Shown: positions 33,055 through 45,218, numbered from the stretch's first letter. The stretch: DNA of 64,000 nt from Gigantopelta aegis (GCF_016097555.1 NC_054713.1:6199859-6263858); one strand, 5' to 3'. Made by a program: numbers and translations. Notes: generated by a model from the letters alone, not told the origin.

Positions 33055-33200
33055 TGGATGCCTCAATAGCTCAGAAGTTATCGCGGCAAGTCTACAATAT
33101 GCGGGAGATTTGGTGCCATAGGTTCGAGTCTCAGCAACGGCATGGGACAATTTGTTAATTATCCCCTGCGTCAGTGCGTTAATATTTATGTATGTAATCG
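33055..33200 (+). repeat. SINE-like tRNA-derived repeat, family 4
   Basis: A-box-like tagctcagaagttatcg and B-box ggttcgagtct are spaced as in a tRNA, but the aminoacyl stem does not pair. An unrelated body (atgggacaatttgttaatta) follows, then ATAC repeats. Classed as a SINE, not a tRNA gene. Confidence 0.55.
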
Positions 33201-33224
33201 TCAACCTCGACATACATACAATAT

Positions 33225-33480
33225 ATAGATATGCATAATCAATACTTACATACATACATACATACGTACATACATAAATACATACACACATACATACATA
33301 CGTGCATATGTAAGTGAATACATACGTGCATATATACATGCATACATGCATATATACATACATACATACATACATACAGAGAGACAGACAGACAGACAGA
33401 CGTACATACATGCATAAATACAGACAGACATTCAGACATATATACATACATACAGAATGACATACACAGACATATGCATA
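33225..33480. repeat. (ATAC)n/(GACA)n microsatellite
   Basis: tacatacata and cagacaga units; open frames here are repeat-encoded. Confidence 0.95.
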
Positions 33481-33540
33481 TTTGAACGTACGAAAATGGC
33501 GTTTGTTATAAAAGTTTAATTAAAAAATCTATTGACTCAC

Positions 33541-33595
33541 GTTTTTAATGGTTTTAGTAGTGGGCTTGGCCCCCATAACATCACAGCCACTGCAG
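33541..33595 (-). pseudogene. SLC18B1-like copy A, exon c
   Basis: A 55-bp exon with acceptor GTTTGTAG and donor AAAAAC|GTGAGT. It encodes AAVAVMLWGPSPLLKPLKT, resembling the 'GY-LLGPAP' segment of SLC18B1 transporters (family knowledge). It reads phase 1 in and phase 2 out, and the out-phase matches exon d. Exon b ends in phase 0, so one short exon between b and c remains unidentified. The corresponding copy B exon at 58537-58592 is one base longer. Confidence 0.6.
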
Positions 33596-33788
33596 CTACA
33601 AACGAACAATGACCAGGACCAAGCTATCATAACCCTGTTAACAAAAAACACCACACCAAAAAACCCACACACACCTATAGTCACATTTTTTTGAAATATG
33701 TTTGGCGTAGTCCCACCCTCTTTACGTTTTTGCATAAATTAAAAAACCCATTTATCAAAGATCAACGACTTTAAGCCACTGGTATAGC

Positions 33789-33873
33789 ATGGGGGTGGGG
33801 GTGGGGGTGGTGGAGGCCACGATCCAACCAAGTTACCTTGTTTCCCCATCCCCACCCCCACCCCCACCCCCCA
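33789..33873. repeat. G-rich and C-rich mirror blocks
   Basis: gggggtgggggtgggggtgg at 33789-33812 and its complement type cccccacccccacccccacc at 33843-33873 can pair with each other or form quadruplex and i-motif structures. Confidence 0.7.
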
Positions 33874-33984
33874 CCACCGTTTGTATGTTCATGTTGCTCA
33901 ATATCACGACTCATCTCGACTGTGTGTGTGCCACACGTGTTAATTCTGTCAGTTCTTTAAACTGCAAATACAACAGGTGTATAC

Positions 33985-34032
33985 AAATAATAACAAAATA
34001 AATAAATAAATAAATAACTAATAATAATAATA

Positions 34033-34063
<31 letters not shown>

Positions 34064-34065
34064 TG
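33985..34065. repeat. AAT/AAAT microsatellite
   Basis: aaataaat then aat units. Confidence 0.92.
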
Positions 34066-34459
34066 TAATATATTTCAGAATTCTAAACTAGCGCCAAAGA
34101 ATGTATAGCCATGAACCATTTTTATTCTTATTTATCATTATTATTTTTAACAATAGACTGAGACAATAGTCAAGGGCCACAAAAAAGATAACCATAACAT
34201 AATCCGAACCAGTGTCAGTTCTTATCCCTACCTGCCAGAATGAAGTGGTCTCATTTAGTCTCATTCACCGAATTAATTGAATCACGAAAATTATATATAT
34301 CTAAATATTTGTTTTTCTGTTTTGGCCAATGTTACTTTTTGAAACTACTAATTAAGTCCAGTGTCTTCACATTTAACTCTTCGCTATGCATGAAATGTAT
34401 TAATTTTAAAATTCTGAAATATGACACTTGCAACCATGGCAATGGACACTTAAAAATAC

Positions 34460-34561
34460 CTTTTTATCCACTTCTCAGCTACATACAGGTGCTATGATGC
34501 CAAAAGCTGAAACTGCAACAAGATACAATAGTCCAATCCACAAAAGAGATAACCCAAATAC
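34460..34561 (-). pseudogene. SLC18B1-like copy A, exon b with nonsense codon
   Basis: A 102-bp exon with acceptor CACTTCAG and donor AAAAAG|GTATTT, phase 0 at both ends. It encodes VFGLSLLWIGLLYLVAVSAF and GIIAPVCS, then TGA, then EVDKK. The matching exon at 60204-60305 has TGG (Trp, in FGWIVDKK) where this copy has TGA. The stop would remove the C-terminal half of the transporter. Length and splice sites are otherwise conserved, so this is a recent loss or a sequence error. Confidence 0.72.
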
Positions 34562-34659
34562 CTGAAGTGAAGAAAAACGGAACAAGAAAACACAATTTCT
34601 TACACACTCGTTGTGAGAACATCATCTGTTAATTTTGATAGCAAATACGACTGGCTGCT

Positions 34660-34965
34660 TCTAGGTGATGACCAGGTCATCAGTGCCATGGTCATCAGTG
34701 CCATACATCAAACGAAAAAGCAACACGATCGAAATCGATTACACTGTGACGTATAGTTAACCTGACAATTTGTCTGACACGTAAGTGCATGGGCTATAAA
34801 TATCTTTACTCGAAAATGTTAAATTTTGCTTAAAACCTGGGGGTTTTCAGGATATACAATAAAAAGACTAATACATTCGTTCCCGTTAGTTACCATTTAT
34901 CTTACAACTCGTTGTTCAAAAACGTATCCAACTCCCTTTCGCTCGGTAGATACATTTTAAAACAA
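34660..34965 (-). repeat. Dispersed repeat, inverted partner of 62860-63190
   Basis: Shared blocks in opposite orientation: cactgtgacgtatagttaac, taaattttgcttaaaacctg and taccatttatcttacaactc. A part of it recurs at 31970-32040. Confidence 0.7.
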
Positions 34966-34978
34966 CTCGTTTGAAGAT

Positions 34979-35037
34979 AGATAGTACATGAGTGACTGTT
35001 AGATACCATATAACAGTCACTCATGTACTATTATCTA
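34979..35037. repeat. Perfect short hairpin
   Basis: Arms atagtacatgagtgactgtt and its reverse complement aacagtcactcatgtactat surround an 11-bp loop. Confidence 0.85.
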
Positions 35038-35399
35038 TATATAATATGTAAATGATATGAATGGAAAATTAATATCGACGTTTTCAGTTGCCTCCATTGA
35101 ATAACACTCGTTGAAAAGTAAATTAACACCTTTGTAATGTGATCGATGTCTTGGATTGTTAAATTTCATGCGAGTTGCGCAGTAGGTTCAAATCCTTCAA
35201 AGCGAAAATTTGTGTTTTGAAATATGAATAAGCGGCTATAAGGAGAATGCATCCCAAATGCAATATATGTAGCTGTTATGGAGACGAACTGTAGGTGGGG
35301 TTTTTTTCGGGTGCATTTCCCGATTTTAACGTCAAAGACTCTCTTTTCACTATATATAACTGTATTCAGATGTGACACAGGTTTATTGATTAATGAAAC

Positions 35400-35745
35400 T
35401 AAGTTTCCATTTTCACGGGTTCAAACTAGCGTATGTTGCTTTAAGGCTACTAAAAGTTAAAGTTTGTTTCCTTTTAACGACACCTCTGGAGCACGTTGAT
35501 TTATTAATCATCGGCTATTGGATGTAAAACATATACTCAGATAGGAAACCCGCTACATTTTTCTATTAGTAGAAAGGAATCTTTTATATTCACCATCTCA
35601 CAGAGGGGATAAAACATACCATGACCTTATATATACCAGTCGTGGTGCACTGACTGGAACGAGGAATAGCCCAAAATGGGCCCAACGACGGGGATCGATC
35701 CAAAACCGACCGCGTATTAGGCGAGCTCTTTACCACTGGGCTACT
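35400..35745 (-). repeat. TTAA-family end and SINE family 1 (minus)
   Basis: At 35405-35450, ttttcacgggttcaaactag and ttgctttaagg are an end of the CCCTAGTTT-type family. The antisense SINE family 1, tail b, runs from 35456 to 35745. Confidence 0.75.
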
Positions 35746-35889
35746 AGGAACCGGGTCGATATCGAAGTGCCGGCTCACACCCTCATTTCAGCAGCTCAAT
35801 GGACAGATATAACGCAACTATATTGAATTATTTTTCACTATTTACAAACCATTAAGTCCAGGTTATGGATAAACATCCCATACAGCCGA

Positions 35890-36288
35890 CCGGCCTCGGT
35901 GGCGTCGTGGCAGGCCGTCGGTCTACAGGCTGGTAGGTACTGGGTTCGGATCCCAGTCGAGGCATGGGATGTTTAATCCAGATACCGACTCCAAACCCTA
36001 AGTGAGTGCTCCGCAAGGCTCAATGGGTAGGTGTAAACCACTTGCACCGACCAGTGATCCATAACTGGTTCAACAAAGGCCATGGTTTGTGCTATCCTGC
36101 CTGTGGGAAGCGCAAATAAAAGATCCCTTGCTGCCTGTCGTAAAAAGAGTAGAGTAGCCTATGTGGCGACAGCGGGTTTCCTCTGAAAATGGTGTCAGAA
36201 TGACCATATGTTTGACGTCCAATAGCCGATGATAAGATAAAAAATCAATGTGCTCTAGTGACATCGTTAAATAAAACAAACTTCTTCT
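35890..36288 (+). repeat. SINE family 2, full length, tail b
   Basis: A perfect 14-bp target duplication, tcccatacagccga, lies at 35876-35889 and 36289-36302. The core carries a small duplication (aaagagtagagtagcc). Confidence 0.93.
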
Positions 36289-36339
36289 TCCCATACAGCC
36301 GATGATTCGATCCATAACGGCGTGCTTTCAATTTAGTTA

Positions 36340-36570
36340 ATTATAAGCACGAAAATAAAAAATAAAAATTTCAGACTCCAGAATTGGACAGAGGGTATTG
36401 TAAAATAAAAAAAGTATCAACGAGAGCGTGGCTATAAACGGTATTATAATTGCAGCAATCGATTTCTGTACGTTAGTCCTGGGCAGAAGACCAGATGTCA
36501 TGTCCAGGATGGACGTGCCTGAACCTCCAGTGAATATGGACATGTTAATATAGTTTTTCTTCTTCCTTCT
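36340..36570 (-). other. Open frame with one hydrophobic segment
   Basis: The minus-strand frame around 36337-36588 encodes IFTGGSGTSILDM and later a hydrophobic stretch (SIAAIIIPFIATLSLILFLF). Its place between exons a and b does not fit the transporter's domain order, and no splice pair restores a frame. Kept as an unassigned open frame. Confidence 0.25.
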
Positions 36571-36610
36571 TTCCTGTGCACTACTCAACTGTTGACAGCT
36601 ATGTTCTCAC

Positions 36611-36756
36611 CTCCTCAAGATACACAGCATACGTGGTTTCGACGACAGTTACCCTCACAGTCAAACACAGCAGACACCAGGCAGCAATGCAGACGACTGG
36701 ACTTTTAAACAGACCAATGAGATATCCAGAATGTGTGACTGCATGTCCATGGGAAG
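36611..36756 (-). pseudogene. SLC18B1-like copy A, exon a
   Basis: A 146-bp exon with acceptor ATCTTCAG and donor GAGGAG|GTGAGA. It encodes GYLIGLFKSPVVCIAAWCLL, then CLTVRVTVVETTYAVYLEE. This corresponds to the start of the C-terminal six-helix half of SLC18B1-type transporters (S-F-L-LFK-P pattern before helix 7, from family knowledge). The exon at 62337-62482 is the same length with the same phases (1 in, 0 out). N-terminal exons were not found upstream. Confidence 0.7.
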
Positions 36757-36831
36757 CTGAAGATGGAACAACGGATGTCGTACGTTTTAGTACACAATTG
36801 AGTACAGTTAAAATATGTTTTGTTAATCTCA

Positions 36832-37100
36832 ACCGGCCTTGGTGGTGTCGTGGTTAAGCCATCAGACATAAGGATGGTAGGTACATGGTTTTCAGCCCGG
36901 TACCGGCTCCCATCCAGAGCGAGTTTTAACGACTCCATGGGTAGGTGTAAGGCCGCTACACCCTCTTCTCTCTCACTAACAACTAACCACTAACAACTAA
37001 CCCACTGTCCTGGACAAGCAGCCCAGATAGCTGAGGTGTGTGCCCAGAACAGCGTGCTGGAACCTTAATTGGATATAAGCACGAAATCAAAGTTGCAATG
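36832..37100 (+). repeat. SINE family 3
   Basis: Head accggccttggtggtgtcgt, body cactgtcctggacaagcagc, end aattggatataagcacgaaa. Confidence 0.88.
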
Positions 37101-38376
37101 CATGTTAATCTCAGTACGTGTTAGTCACTTCTTATAAAACAAATGTAATAAAAGTTCCACAAACTGTATAGAGGCGTAGCGCGTTAGTGCGAAGCTGTTC
37201 ATACATAAATGTGTAAAACGGTTTTGGTGTTTATCATCGCATGAACGTCAAAATTATAACGTTCAATTCTTATAATTCCAAATGCATTAATTCGAACTCT
37301 ATTCCACAATTATTCCACAATGATTTACAACTGTATCAATGTGCACAAATAAGAGGATTCCCTTAGAAAGTTACATTCGTTTTTTTCCGTAAAATCTGTG
37401 ATTCATTATTATGATTTACATAAGGTTTTATAAATTTTAATTTTTGTAATCAAATGTGGATAAAAAGTTATATAATTTAAAATAACTGAACATCAACTGA
37501 TAACGCAAACAGTTTTTTTCTAAAAAAAAATATCAATATATATATACTTAAATGGAAGATTTGTTGTAAAGCGGTTAGAGTATACATTTTGAACTAATTA
37601 ACATAAGGGAGAGCGTCAAATTATTTAGAAATTTATCAATTACTATATTAAAATTGCAGTTGTCGTCAAAAGTTGAGGAAGTTTGTGATAGCGTGATACT
37701 ATTTTTGGAAAGGACAGGCCGCGTGATTGTGCCCGAAGGCGTGTGTGTTTTCGCGCGTGTAAGTTGTCGATTTGGTGTTTTTGTCAAATGTGACAGAGCT
37801 GCGCTCATGTATCTCTTTTGATTTGTTCCCATAACTTCTAATAGATGCTTCGGTTTTTGTGACCTGCCATATACATTATCTGTCTCAGTTCAAAACCGGA
37901 GTCGTTTAATATCTGAATTGCGGTGGCTTAATGTAGTCTCCACCAAAACTTTCGTGTCTGTCATCCGACATTGTGTTTGTCGTCTGTCAGTTTGTCACTG
38001 TCACTCACAGTGCAGACGATATTGGGATAAAAATAGAAACGATGGAATCCTCGGGGATTCTGTTGTTGACGTAACTGATAAAAAGATAGTTCCAGTAATA
38101 ACATTCTGTTTTTATTTCTTTACCAAAAAAGTGCAGTTTTCATGTTCATGGAAGAATGAACGTTTTTTTTTTTTAGATCACGTGATAACATTTTAACCAA
38201 TCCAGACGTCTATTACAAAACAGTAATTATAAAATGGAATTATAAGCAAATTACTCTTTTTTGGAATACCTCTTAGAATATAATTTAGAATATGAATTGT
38301 AATTATCGCACCGTCCTGTAATCGATGAAAATTGCAATTTCATTAATATTTTAATATGTACTCACGGTCTAAGTAG
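37101..38376. other. AT-rich sequence, nothing recognised
   Basis: Short frames only; no exon with transporter similarity could be identified. Confidence 0.5.
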
Positions 38377-38517
38377 AAAGAAGAAAGATTTTTTTTATTT
38401 AACGACGCACTCAACACATTTTATTTACGGTTATATGGCGTCAGACATGATTATGGACCACACATATTTTGAGAGGAAACCCGCTGTCGCCACTATATGG
38501 GCTACTCTTCCGATTAC
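38377..38517 (-). repeat. SINE tail-a fragment
   Basis: Antisense tail (ttatttaacgacgcactcaa) to the core (gggctactcttccgatta). Confidence 0.88.
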
Positions 38518-40569
38518 CATTTGGTAAACGTCGTAATTTGGATAAACGACGCCATTTCCTGTAGCTTCTCTGTGCATTTTCACGGATCATTTAGTTGTAT
38601 TGGAAGGAATTGTCCTATTCGTGTTTAGTTTATATTTTATGAACATTAATGAAGGGAACGTGTCTAAGATTTATGCTATAGGGGTAACAGTTTAATTTTT
38701 GCCAACAGCTGTAGAACAACGCTTACAAGTAAGTTACAGGCGTGAAGTTTCCTACATTTCTTTAGCCACCGACCGAGTATCATGTGATGATTAGCGAAGA
38801 GGTTTTTTCTTTAACCCATGAGTACACGTGTCTACTCTATTAAAGCATTTTCCATTAATTTATTGTACACATTTGTTTTATTGCTTTCGGATCTTTCACG
38901 TGTGTTTTCTTCAAAATATCTAACTATGGTTGCCTGAATAATCCGGCTTGTTGCACTAAAGTAGTGCGAGTCAGGGTGTGTGGGTGGGGGGTCGGGGAGA
39001 GAGGTGGTGTAGTAGGCGTGTCTTAAATTGTTTTCACTTCATCGAAATATGAACAAAAAAGTAAGAGTATGAATACCGGTATTTGATTTTGGCTAAATTT
39101 TATAACTTCCAAATTTATTTTCTTAATATATGTATTTTATGCCAATTCCCACTGAAGAGTAAATTGGCAAACGGAAATTAGTTGGGAGGTGTAATTATGT
39201 TGTACTAATTAATTAATCGGTGAAATTATTGCATATTTGGGCTTTGCACAAGGGTTATCCTTTAAATACATGTTTACCTTTAATTGTTAATAATTAGTTT
39301 CGATAGCTGTATTCGTCGCCGCTCAGTTTAATTTGATGTATCAAAACCTTGTCTAACACCAGGGATGGGCGTATTAATTACTAGATACGTTAATTAAACA
39401 AACACAACTTGGGACAATTAGCGTTTAGAACGTTGTAAGACATCATTACTTGAAGGTGTTTTCTGTCATTTCCTCTTCAGGGAAATATAGCTTTACCAAA
39501 CGTTATCAAAGTTAGTTACGTCAATGAATCAGCTGCTTGAAAGTTTACGTGACGTCACTGAGATTGCGGTATTGAAGATATATTTGATGGGGAGATGAAA
39601 ACACCAAGAGTGGCGGCCCGTGGGGGATTAAATTGTCGGCGGTCTAGAGATATGTGACCAGGAGAGCACCCAGTGTAGTGGCCCTTTTTTTATCTTAACT
39701 TATATAATATATATAATACACACAGACACACACAGACACACAGACACACATATGCATAGCAAATATACAACACATACACACAATTACCGTATATTCGCAG
39801 GTAATTAACAGGTACATTTACAAGGTTATAACATCATTTAACGAGTTGTATGGTTGACACCCAGAGGCCAATTCACGATATGACGCATTCCTCGTCATTA
39901 TTCTGGTGAAAATCTAGTACATTTCGACTATGTAGAAATATTGCTCAAATAGCAACAGATTCAAAATTGTAAGTAAACCTCAATGGATCTGTTTATTATG
40001 CATAGGTTGCCGTTGCATAAATCATACTAGTATTAAAAATATTACCGATATCCTCATTCATAAAACCATCCACTGTATACTAAAAAGTCAAAATAATATG
40101 TTCAAAGGGTTATTTTGCCATTCAGCTCACTGAATAAGCCCATGAAATAATTCGTAACATACCTGCATTCCTGTAACACGTTGTTCTATATTTGAAAAAA
40201 TAAATAGTTCCATTTTTTCTAATGAAGGACAAGGTCATTTTGACATTGTTCAAACTTGACTTATAACATCAATGTGAGACGTGGTTTTTTTCTTTAGTAC
40301 ATGGATATGTAGTATATCGATGGGTAACTTGTGTGGTGGGCATTGCACAGATAAGTCAATAGTATGTATGGTCATAAATAGTACATGGTCATAAAACATG
40401 TTAATAACCATTTTTATTTAAATATAGTTTTTAAAAATCTCTCTTTTATTCTAAAAACCTATGCGGATCGAGTTTACGTTATACGATTTATATGTGCCCA
40501 TATTATCTCTATTTCTTAGGTAAAATAAGGGAATACTAGTATATGGCATTTTGTTATGGTGAGCATACT
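38518..40569. other. Gene-poor AT-rich stretch
   Basis: Includes an acacag microsatellite at about 39718-39785. No gene, RNA or mobile element supported. Confidence 0.5.
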
Positions 40570-40975
40570 GTAGGTAGTACTAAACCAAATAGCATCCGGC
40601 TGGGTCAAAGTTCGAGGTGCACCCACCTTTTGATAGAGAAGTGAAAACCACATGTCCTTTGATTGGTGATAAATGTGAGTGTGTTGGTTGTAAACAAAAT
40701 AGTTTCATCTGGGCAAACATCTACGCAATTTTATTTCATCTTGTACTCGAACTTTGTGCGGAACTAGGGTAGTCATAGATGCTACCCGTTATCTCAAATG
40801 AGCAGTTGGACACCCAATTTTTTCTAATTTACTTTAAGGGTGACGGGTGGTAGAATTTATATTCGTGGTGCTTTTGTCGATTGATACACTGCAGTTAGGA
40901 GTTTTAGCCACATATGTTACTATTGTCGTCTATGAGATTTGATTTGGTAGTATACACCCTATAGCACATTCAGTG
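40570..40975 (+). repeat. 400-bp dispersed repeat, copy 1
   Basis: Shares ordered blocks with 41290-41693 and 45379-45845: gtactaaaccaaatagcatc, ggctgggtcaaagtt, gtttcatctgggcaaa, gtgcggaactagggtagtca. Unknown class, non-coding. Confidence 0.8.
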
Positions 40976-41289
40976 CATAATAAAACATATTATGATTTTT
41001 TCATTTTATTTAATTAAACTATACTGGTTGATTAACTAGTCATCACTCGACCATGTAAGTTCACAATGACCTTCACCTTGACAATAATCACTGTACATGG
41101 CTCTGAATGGAGTTTGAATCAAAGTAAGCACTGAGGAAAAGTTGGTTGTGACCTATAATTCATACTGCAAAGATTTCAATAATTTCTTTTAAAATTCTAT
41201 TAGAATTGCCAAATACAACTGCTCTTAAATATGGTATTATATATAGGCAACCTGAACTAAGATTTAATAGCGATTTATTTTTATATTAA

Positions 41290-41693
41290 AAGGTCCGGTG
41301 ACTGATGATAAACGTGTGTTGGTTGTTAAAAAAACGTTTCATCTGGGCAAAACCTGTAAGCAATTTTATTTCATCTAGTACCACTGCATCAAGTAGCCTT
41401 GTGCTTGAAACATGTATAGGGTACTTGTAAAAAAAAAAAAAAAAAAAGTACTCGAATTTACTCGAATTTTGTGCGGAACTAGGGTAGTCATATACGATAC
41501 CCGTTATCTCAGAAATGAGCAGCTTGACCCCCATTTTTTTCTTATTAACTTTAATGATGAGGGGTGGTATTATTTATATCACTAGCGTTTATGTCGATTG
41601 ATACGCTGCAAGTAGGAGTTTTAGCCACATACTTTACTGATATTGTCGTCTATAGGATTTGAATTGGTAGTATACACCCTGTATTACTTGTCC
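41290..41693 (+). repeat. 400-bp dispersed repeat, copy 2
   Basis: Starts at ggtccggtgactgatgataa and matches copy 1 through gtagtatacaccctgta; an A run of about 19 interrupts it at 41430. Confidence 0.8.
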
Positions 41694-41890
41694 TCAAATA
41701 TTATGTGTCCGTTTGAGCTAAAAGGTTTCACTCAATATTAAAATCATCCGAATCCTCACTATGAAGGACAAATGTGTGTTTTTGAAGATAAAAACATGCC
41801 ATTTTGCATTTTAAGACATATCTTAGGAAATATTTTTGAAATAGGAACATTGGAGATTATTTTTGGTGATTGTTGCGGCAGACATTTTTT

Positions 41891-42696
41891 TTAAGTCGCA
41901 CGCCCTAGTTTCAGCCCGCGAAAATTAATTCTAATTTTGGTTAATCTACAAAACTGTAACACACTTAGATCACGTTTTTATAAAATAGAGTGAAAAAGCA
42001 GGTTTTATATCGATAAATACCATGGGAAACGCTGTGACCCAATAACTTGAAATAATTTTGAAAGTTAGTATTCTGATGTCACCGGTAGATGTCGCTCGAA
42101 GCATAGAAATGCCTGTCACGACAAATTTCCCAGAGTGCACACAGACTTGGGGTGCGTTCCTTTCACCTCTCCTGGGCATGTTCCAACTGTTCTGTTCTCT
42201 CCAGATATCGTAAGACTTAACGGTTTTAAGGGTTTGTAACGTTTTGTATTGAGATACTTACTTGTCTGAACTTTATTGTTAATGAAAATGTTTACGAACT
42301 GTGAAGAAAAACCTCACAACTGAACGACAAGCAAACAAATCGGACGTTGATTGCACGAACCGTGCACGAGAAAACAAACCGAACCAAAATGATAACGGTC
42401 ACGTGGTATACCAGCATCTGTGACGCTGAAACGGGAAGATCCCCTCTAAAAACAGATTAGACCTTGTCTGCTCAACGGTTTTTTCTCAGACGCTTTTTTA
42501 AGAAATACGGAAAATGCATTTTGTGGTATTACAAACACCAGGATTACCAAAAAACATTTCAGGTGAATGGAAATGTATATTCTAAATAATAAAATGTAAA
42601 TAAAGTGCAATTTTATTTGTGAGAAAATGGGTTTAATAGCGAAAAACAACGCCGTAATGGTTAACAACTAGCCGTAACTAGGGCGTGTCCCTTTAA
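41891..42696. mobile_element. TTAA-flanked MITE, CCCTAGTTT family, long copy
   Basis: Starts ttaagtcgcacgccctagtt and ends aactagggcgtgtcccttta, with TTAA at both ends (41891-41894 and 42693-42696). The interior shares ctaaaaacagattagac and gtggtattacaaacaccagg with the other copies. 806 bp, no transposase. Confidence 0.72.
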
Positions 42697-43189
42697 TGAC
42701 CCTTTTGGCTGCCATGCAAGCCAGTGTAGGTATCAGAATTGGAACACATTTATTGTTATTTATACACTTAATTACACAGATTTACATATATAAGTCCATT
42801 ACACATCTTGTAGTTTACTGCGCAATGGCAATTTAATGGGTTATGGGGGGTTTTGTTAATAGCTAACATTAAAGATTTATATAGTTCATACTAGACTAGT
42901 ATGGTTTCTATTTAATAAATATTTTAAGGGCAGCATCGGAGTTAATGCTAAACGCGGTTCTTTGGTTATTACCACCTTGTCTCTTTGGGCAAATATTACA
43001 TTATGTTGCAAACATTCACAGGATTTACATTACATTGGTTAGTACATATGTCCAATGCACGTATTGCAGGCACGACCCGTGTTGGGCATACGAGTCACAT
43101 GAACCTGGCATAATTTATGAATGATGTGGTGGGTTCGAAAGTGAGATAATGTCGTGGTCTGTATTCCGTGATAACCACCAGTACCACCC
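42697..43189. other. Unassigned sequence
   Basis: No gene or recognised repeat; precedes the GC-rich open-frame island. Confidence 0.5.
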
Positions 43190-43598
43190 ATGAGAAGAAT
43201 GACCAACACATCTCTTGTAACACAGCCTATTCACCTTATATATGGTGAAAATAAGCCGCGTAGATCGACAAGTAGGAGGAGAAGACGACACAAGGCAGTT
43301 CAAGGGGGAAGAAGGCGAGACCGGCTGGGGCGGCTCGGGGAGAACCAAAACTGGTGGCTCAACATCCGGGGGCGGTCCTTTCTGTTTCGACACCCCCCAC
43401 TATCTCGACAGCAGACCACGCCAGGAGCGGCCCAGGGGAGGGGGAGGGTGCAAAGCTGTCAGCTCCACTGACAGTGGCGGCCCCTTCTGTTCGTGCACCA
43501 GCGCTGATGGAGACCGGTCACGTGTTGTCTACGGACTCGCCCACCAGTCCACCGGCGGCCTCAGACCACAATTAATTCCGCTATATCTTTCTATATAG
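43190..43598 (+). other. GC-rich island with overlapping open frames
   Basis: GC content rises sharply against the AT-rich flanks, and all three plus frames are open for 70-118 codons. One frame has repeated GGPFC motifs (SGGGPFCFDT, DSGGPFCSCTS). Another is Pro/Ala/Ser-rich (MAQHPGAVLSVSTPPT). No known domain is recognised and the correct frame is unknown. It could be a tail exon, a transposon fragment or a CpG-rich 5' region. Confidence 0.35.
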
Positions 43599-43754
43599 CC
43601 TTAGTAGCTATAACATTTTTATTAATATCAGCAGGCCCGTGGATTTTTGTATGTACCTTTGCCTGAATGGGAAACACATACCCTGAAAACACCCTCTAAA
43701 ACAGGCTGGAGTACACACATTTTACACAAAAAGCACGACTGTTGCATGGGCCGG

Positions 43755-44871
43755 TGTCACGGGGATCCTATAATACCCGTAACTGAATAAAACACGATTA
43801 TCCACTTATCTCTCCTAACTGTATATCTATTAGATCTCTCTGTATCGAGCAGTCCAATACCCGAGTGGCTCGGCTCTAGGTAATCAGAGATAGATCTTAT
43901 ATAAAGTATATGTAATATAGCACGTTTAGTTCACTAGAAAACACAACAAAACACAATACACTTTGGAATCTGTATTAACCTTAAGCTGACAAATATATTT
44001 GCCGCAGTTAATTAACAACAACCTATAACAATAACAACCCAGAACTAATCACTTAATTAGTTAATCACTAGGTGTCTAGTTTACACAATATTCTAATCAC
44101 TTCACCGTGATACAACACACACACGTGTGATAATTGAGAAACGCTGCCAGGGGAACTTAATTAATAAAGGAATTACAACTCTATTCCTAACTGGTTAATT
44201 TTTAATTAACCCTTAACTACTCATTCAGTAACCTTGTAATACAGACTTAATACTGGTACCTATCACAATAAAGACAATTACCTACAGTTTACCTAGGTCC
44301 TCTAGGATGACTGGCTAAGCTTTAATAATTTTAGAACGGTGAAGCCTACAATTTACTTCGTCAGTTTACCGGAAACACTGTCTAAATAATATTGGTATAA
44401 TACAGTATTAAAATATTTAAAGTCACATCAATCACATCAAGGTTATACAACAGAGCAGAAATATATATTTACCAGTCCAAACGGACTAACGTTCCCTGGT
44501 AGCCTTCCAATATGTTTCTCCCCGATAAATCTAAAATCCTAGCTATTTATTACAAAAAATCCGAATATCGCCTTGGGGCACATCGCGGTACTCCCCCTAT
44601 CATGTGAATTTTCCACAGCTACCAAGACAACATTTTTTCTTAGATAGTCAGACTAGCTGTCGCCAACCGCTAGGAAATAAGGTCGTAAAACAGAACTCGC
44701 GGAGGTATTACGTAACTACTGGACACATGGCGTCCACACGTGATCTGGGTGTGTATTGGGAACAGCTCGACCACCGTCGCGCGGTGGTATTACGTAACCA
44801 CGCTGCACACAGCCCTCTAAAACCATTAACATCGCCACAGGCGAAAAAAAATAAGAGCATGTTCCGTCACA
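43755..44871 (-). mobile_element. Solo LTR of the gypsy family
   Basis: The sequence is the reverse complement of the LTR at 21445-22454, running from tgtcacggggatcc to gttccgtcaca. A perfect 5-bp target duplication, gccgg, lies at 43750-43754 and 44872-44876. This is the length typical for Ty3/gypsy integrase. No internal region is attached, so the copy most simply arose by LTR-LTR recombination. Confidence 0.88.
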
Positions 44872-44899
44872 GCCGGAATTACCACAAACAAGTCTTCAA

Positions 44900-45090
44900 T
44901 GTCAACACGTTACACGTGTTTACAAACTACATGCTCTCCCCCGTCACTTCAGTCAAATAGTTGCCACTTCATAGCTGTCTGCCATGAAATAATCACAGTC
45001 AAACAGGAAACTACTTGCGTTGACAAATTTCCGAATTATGGACCACCAAATGGGAAGATAACTGTAATCTGAGGCCGTCTCCACCAGTTG
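44900..45090 (+). repeat. Dispersed 170-bp repeat, copy 2
   Basis: Matches 7435-7600 in the same orientation (gtttacaaactacatgctct, tgccatgaaataatcacagt). Confidence 0.7.
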
Positions 45091-45218
45091 TCAGCAGCGG
45101 ATCAGCGAGAAGCAAAGAAGAGGAAGGTCACGGCGACAACCCTGCTCGCCTCCCAAGTTCTCTCTTTGGACGATCGCTTGTGATACGCTGCTAGCGACGT
45201 ACCGGAATGCGATCCAGG

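Noticed and set aside
33055..33145. Possible tRNA gene with A- and B-box-like sequences
   Set aside because: No paired acceptor stem or CCA-adjacent end, and a SINE-like body follows. The heads of SINE families 1-3 were rejected as tRNA genes for the same reason.
36337..36588. Additional transporter exon between exons a and b of copy A
   Set aside because: Copy B has no counterpart, exon a already joins exon b in phase 0, and no splice sites restore a frame.
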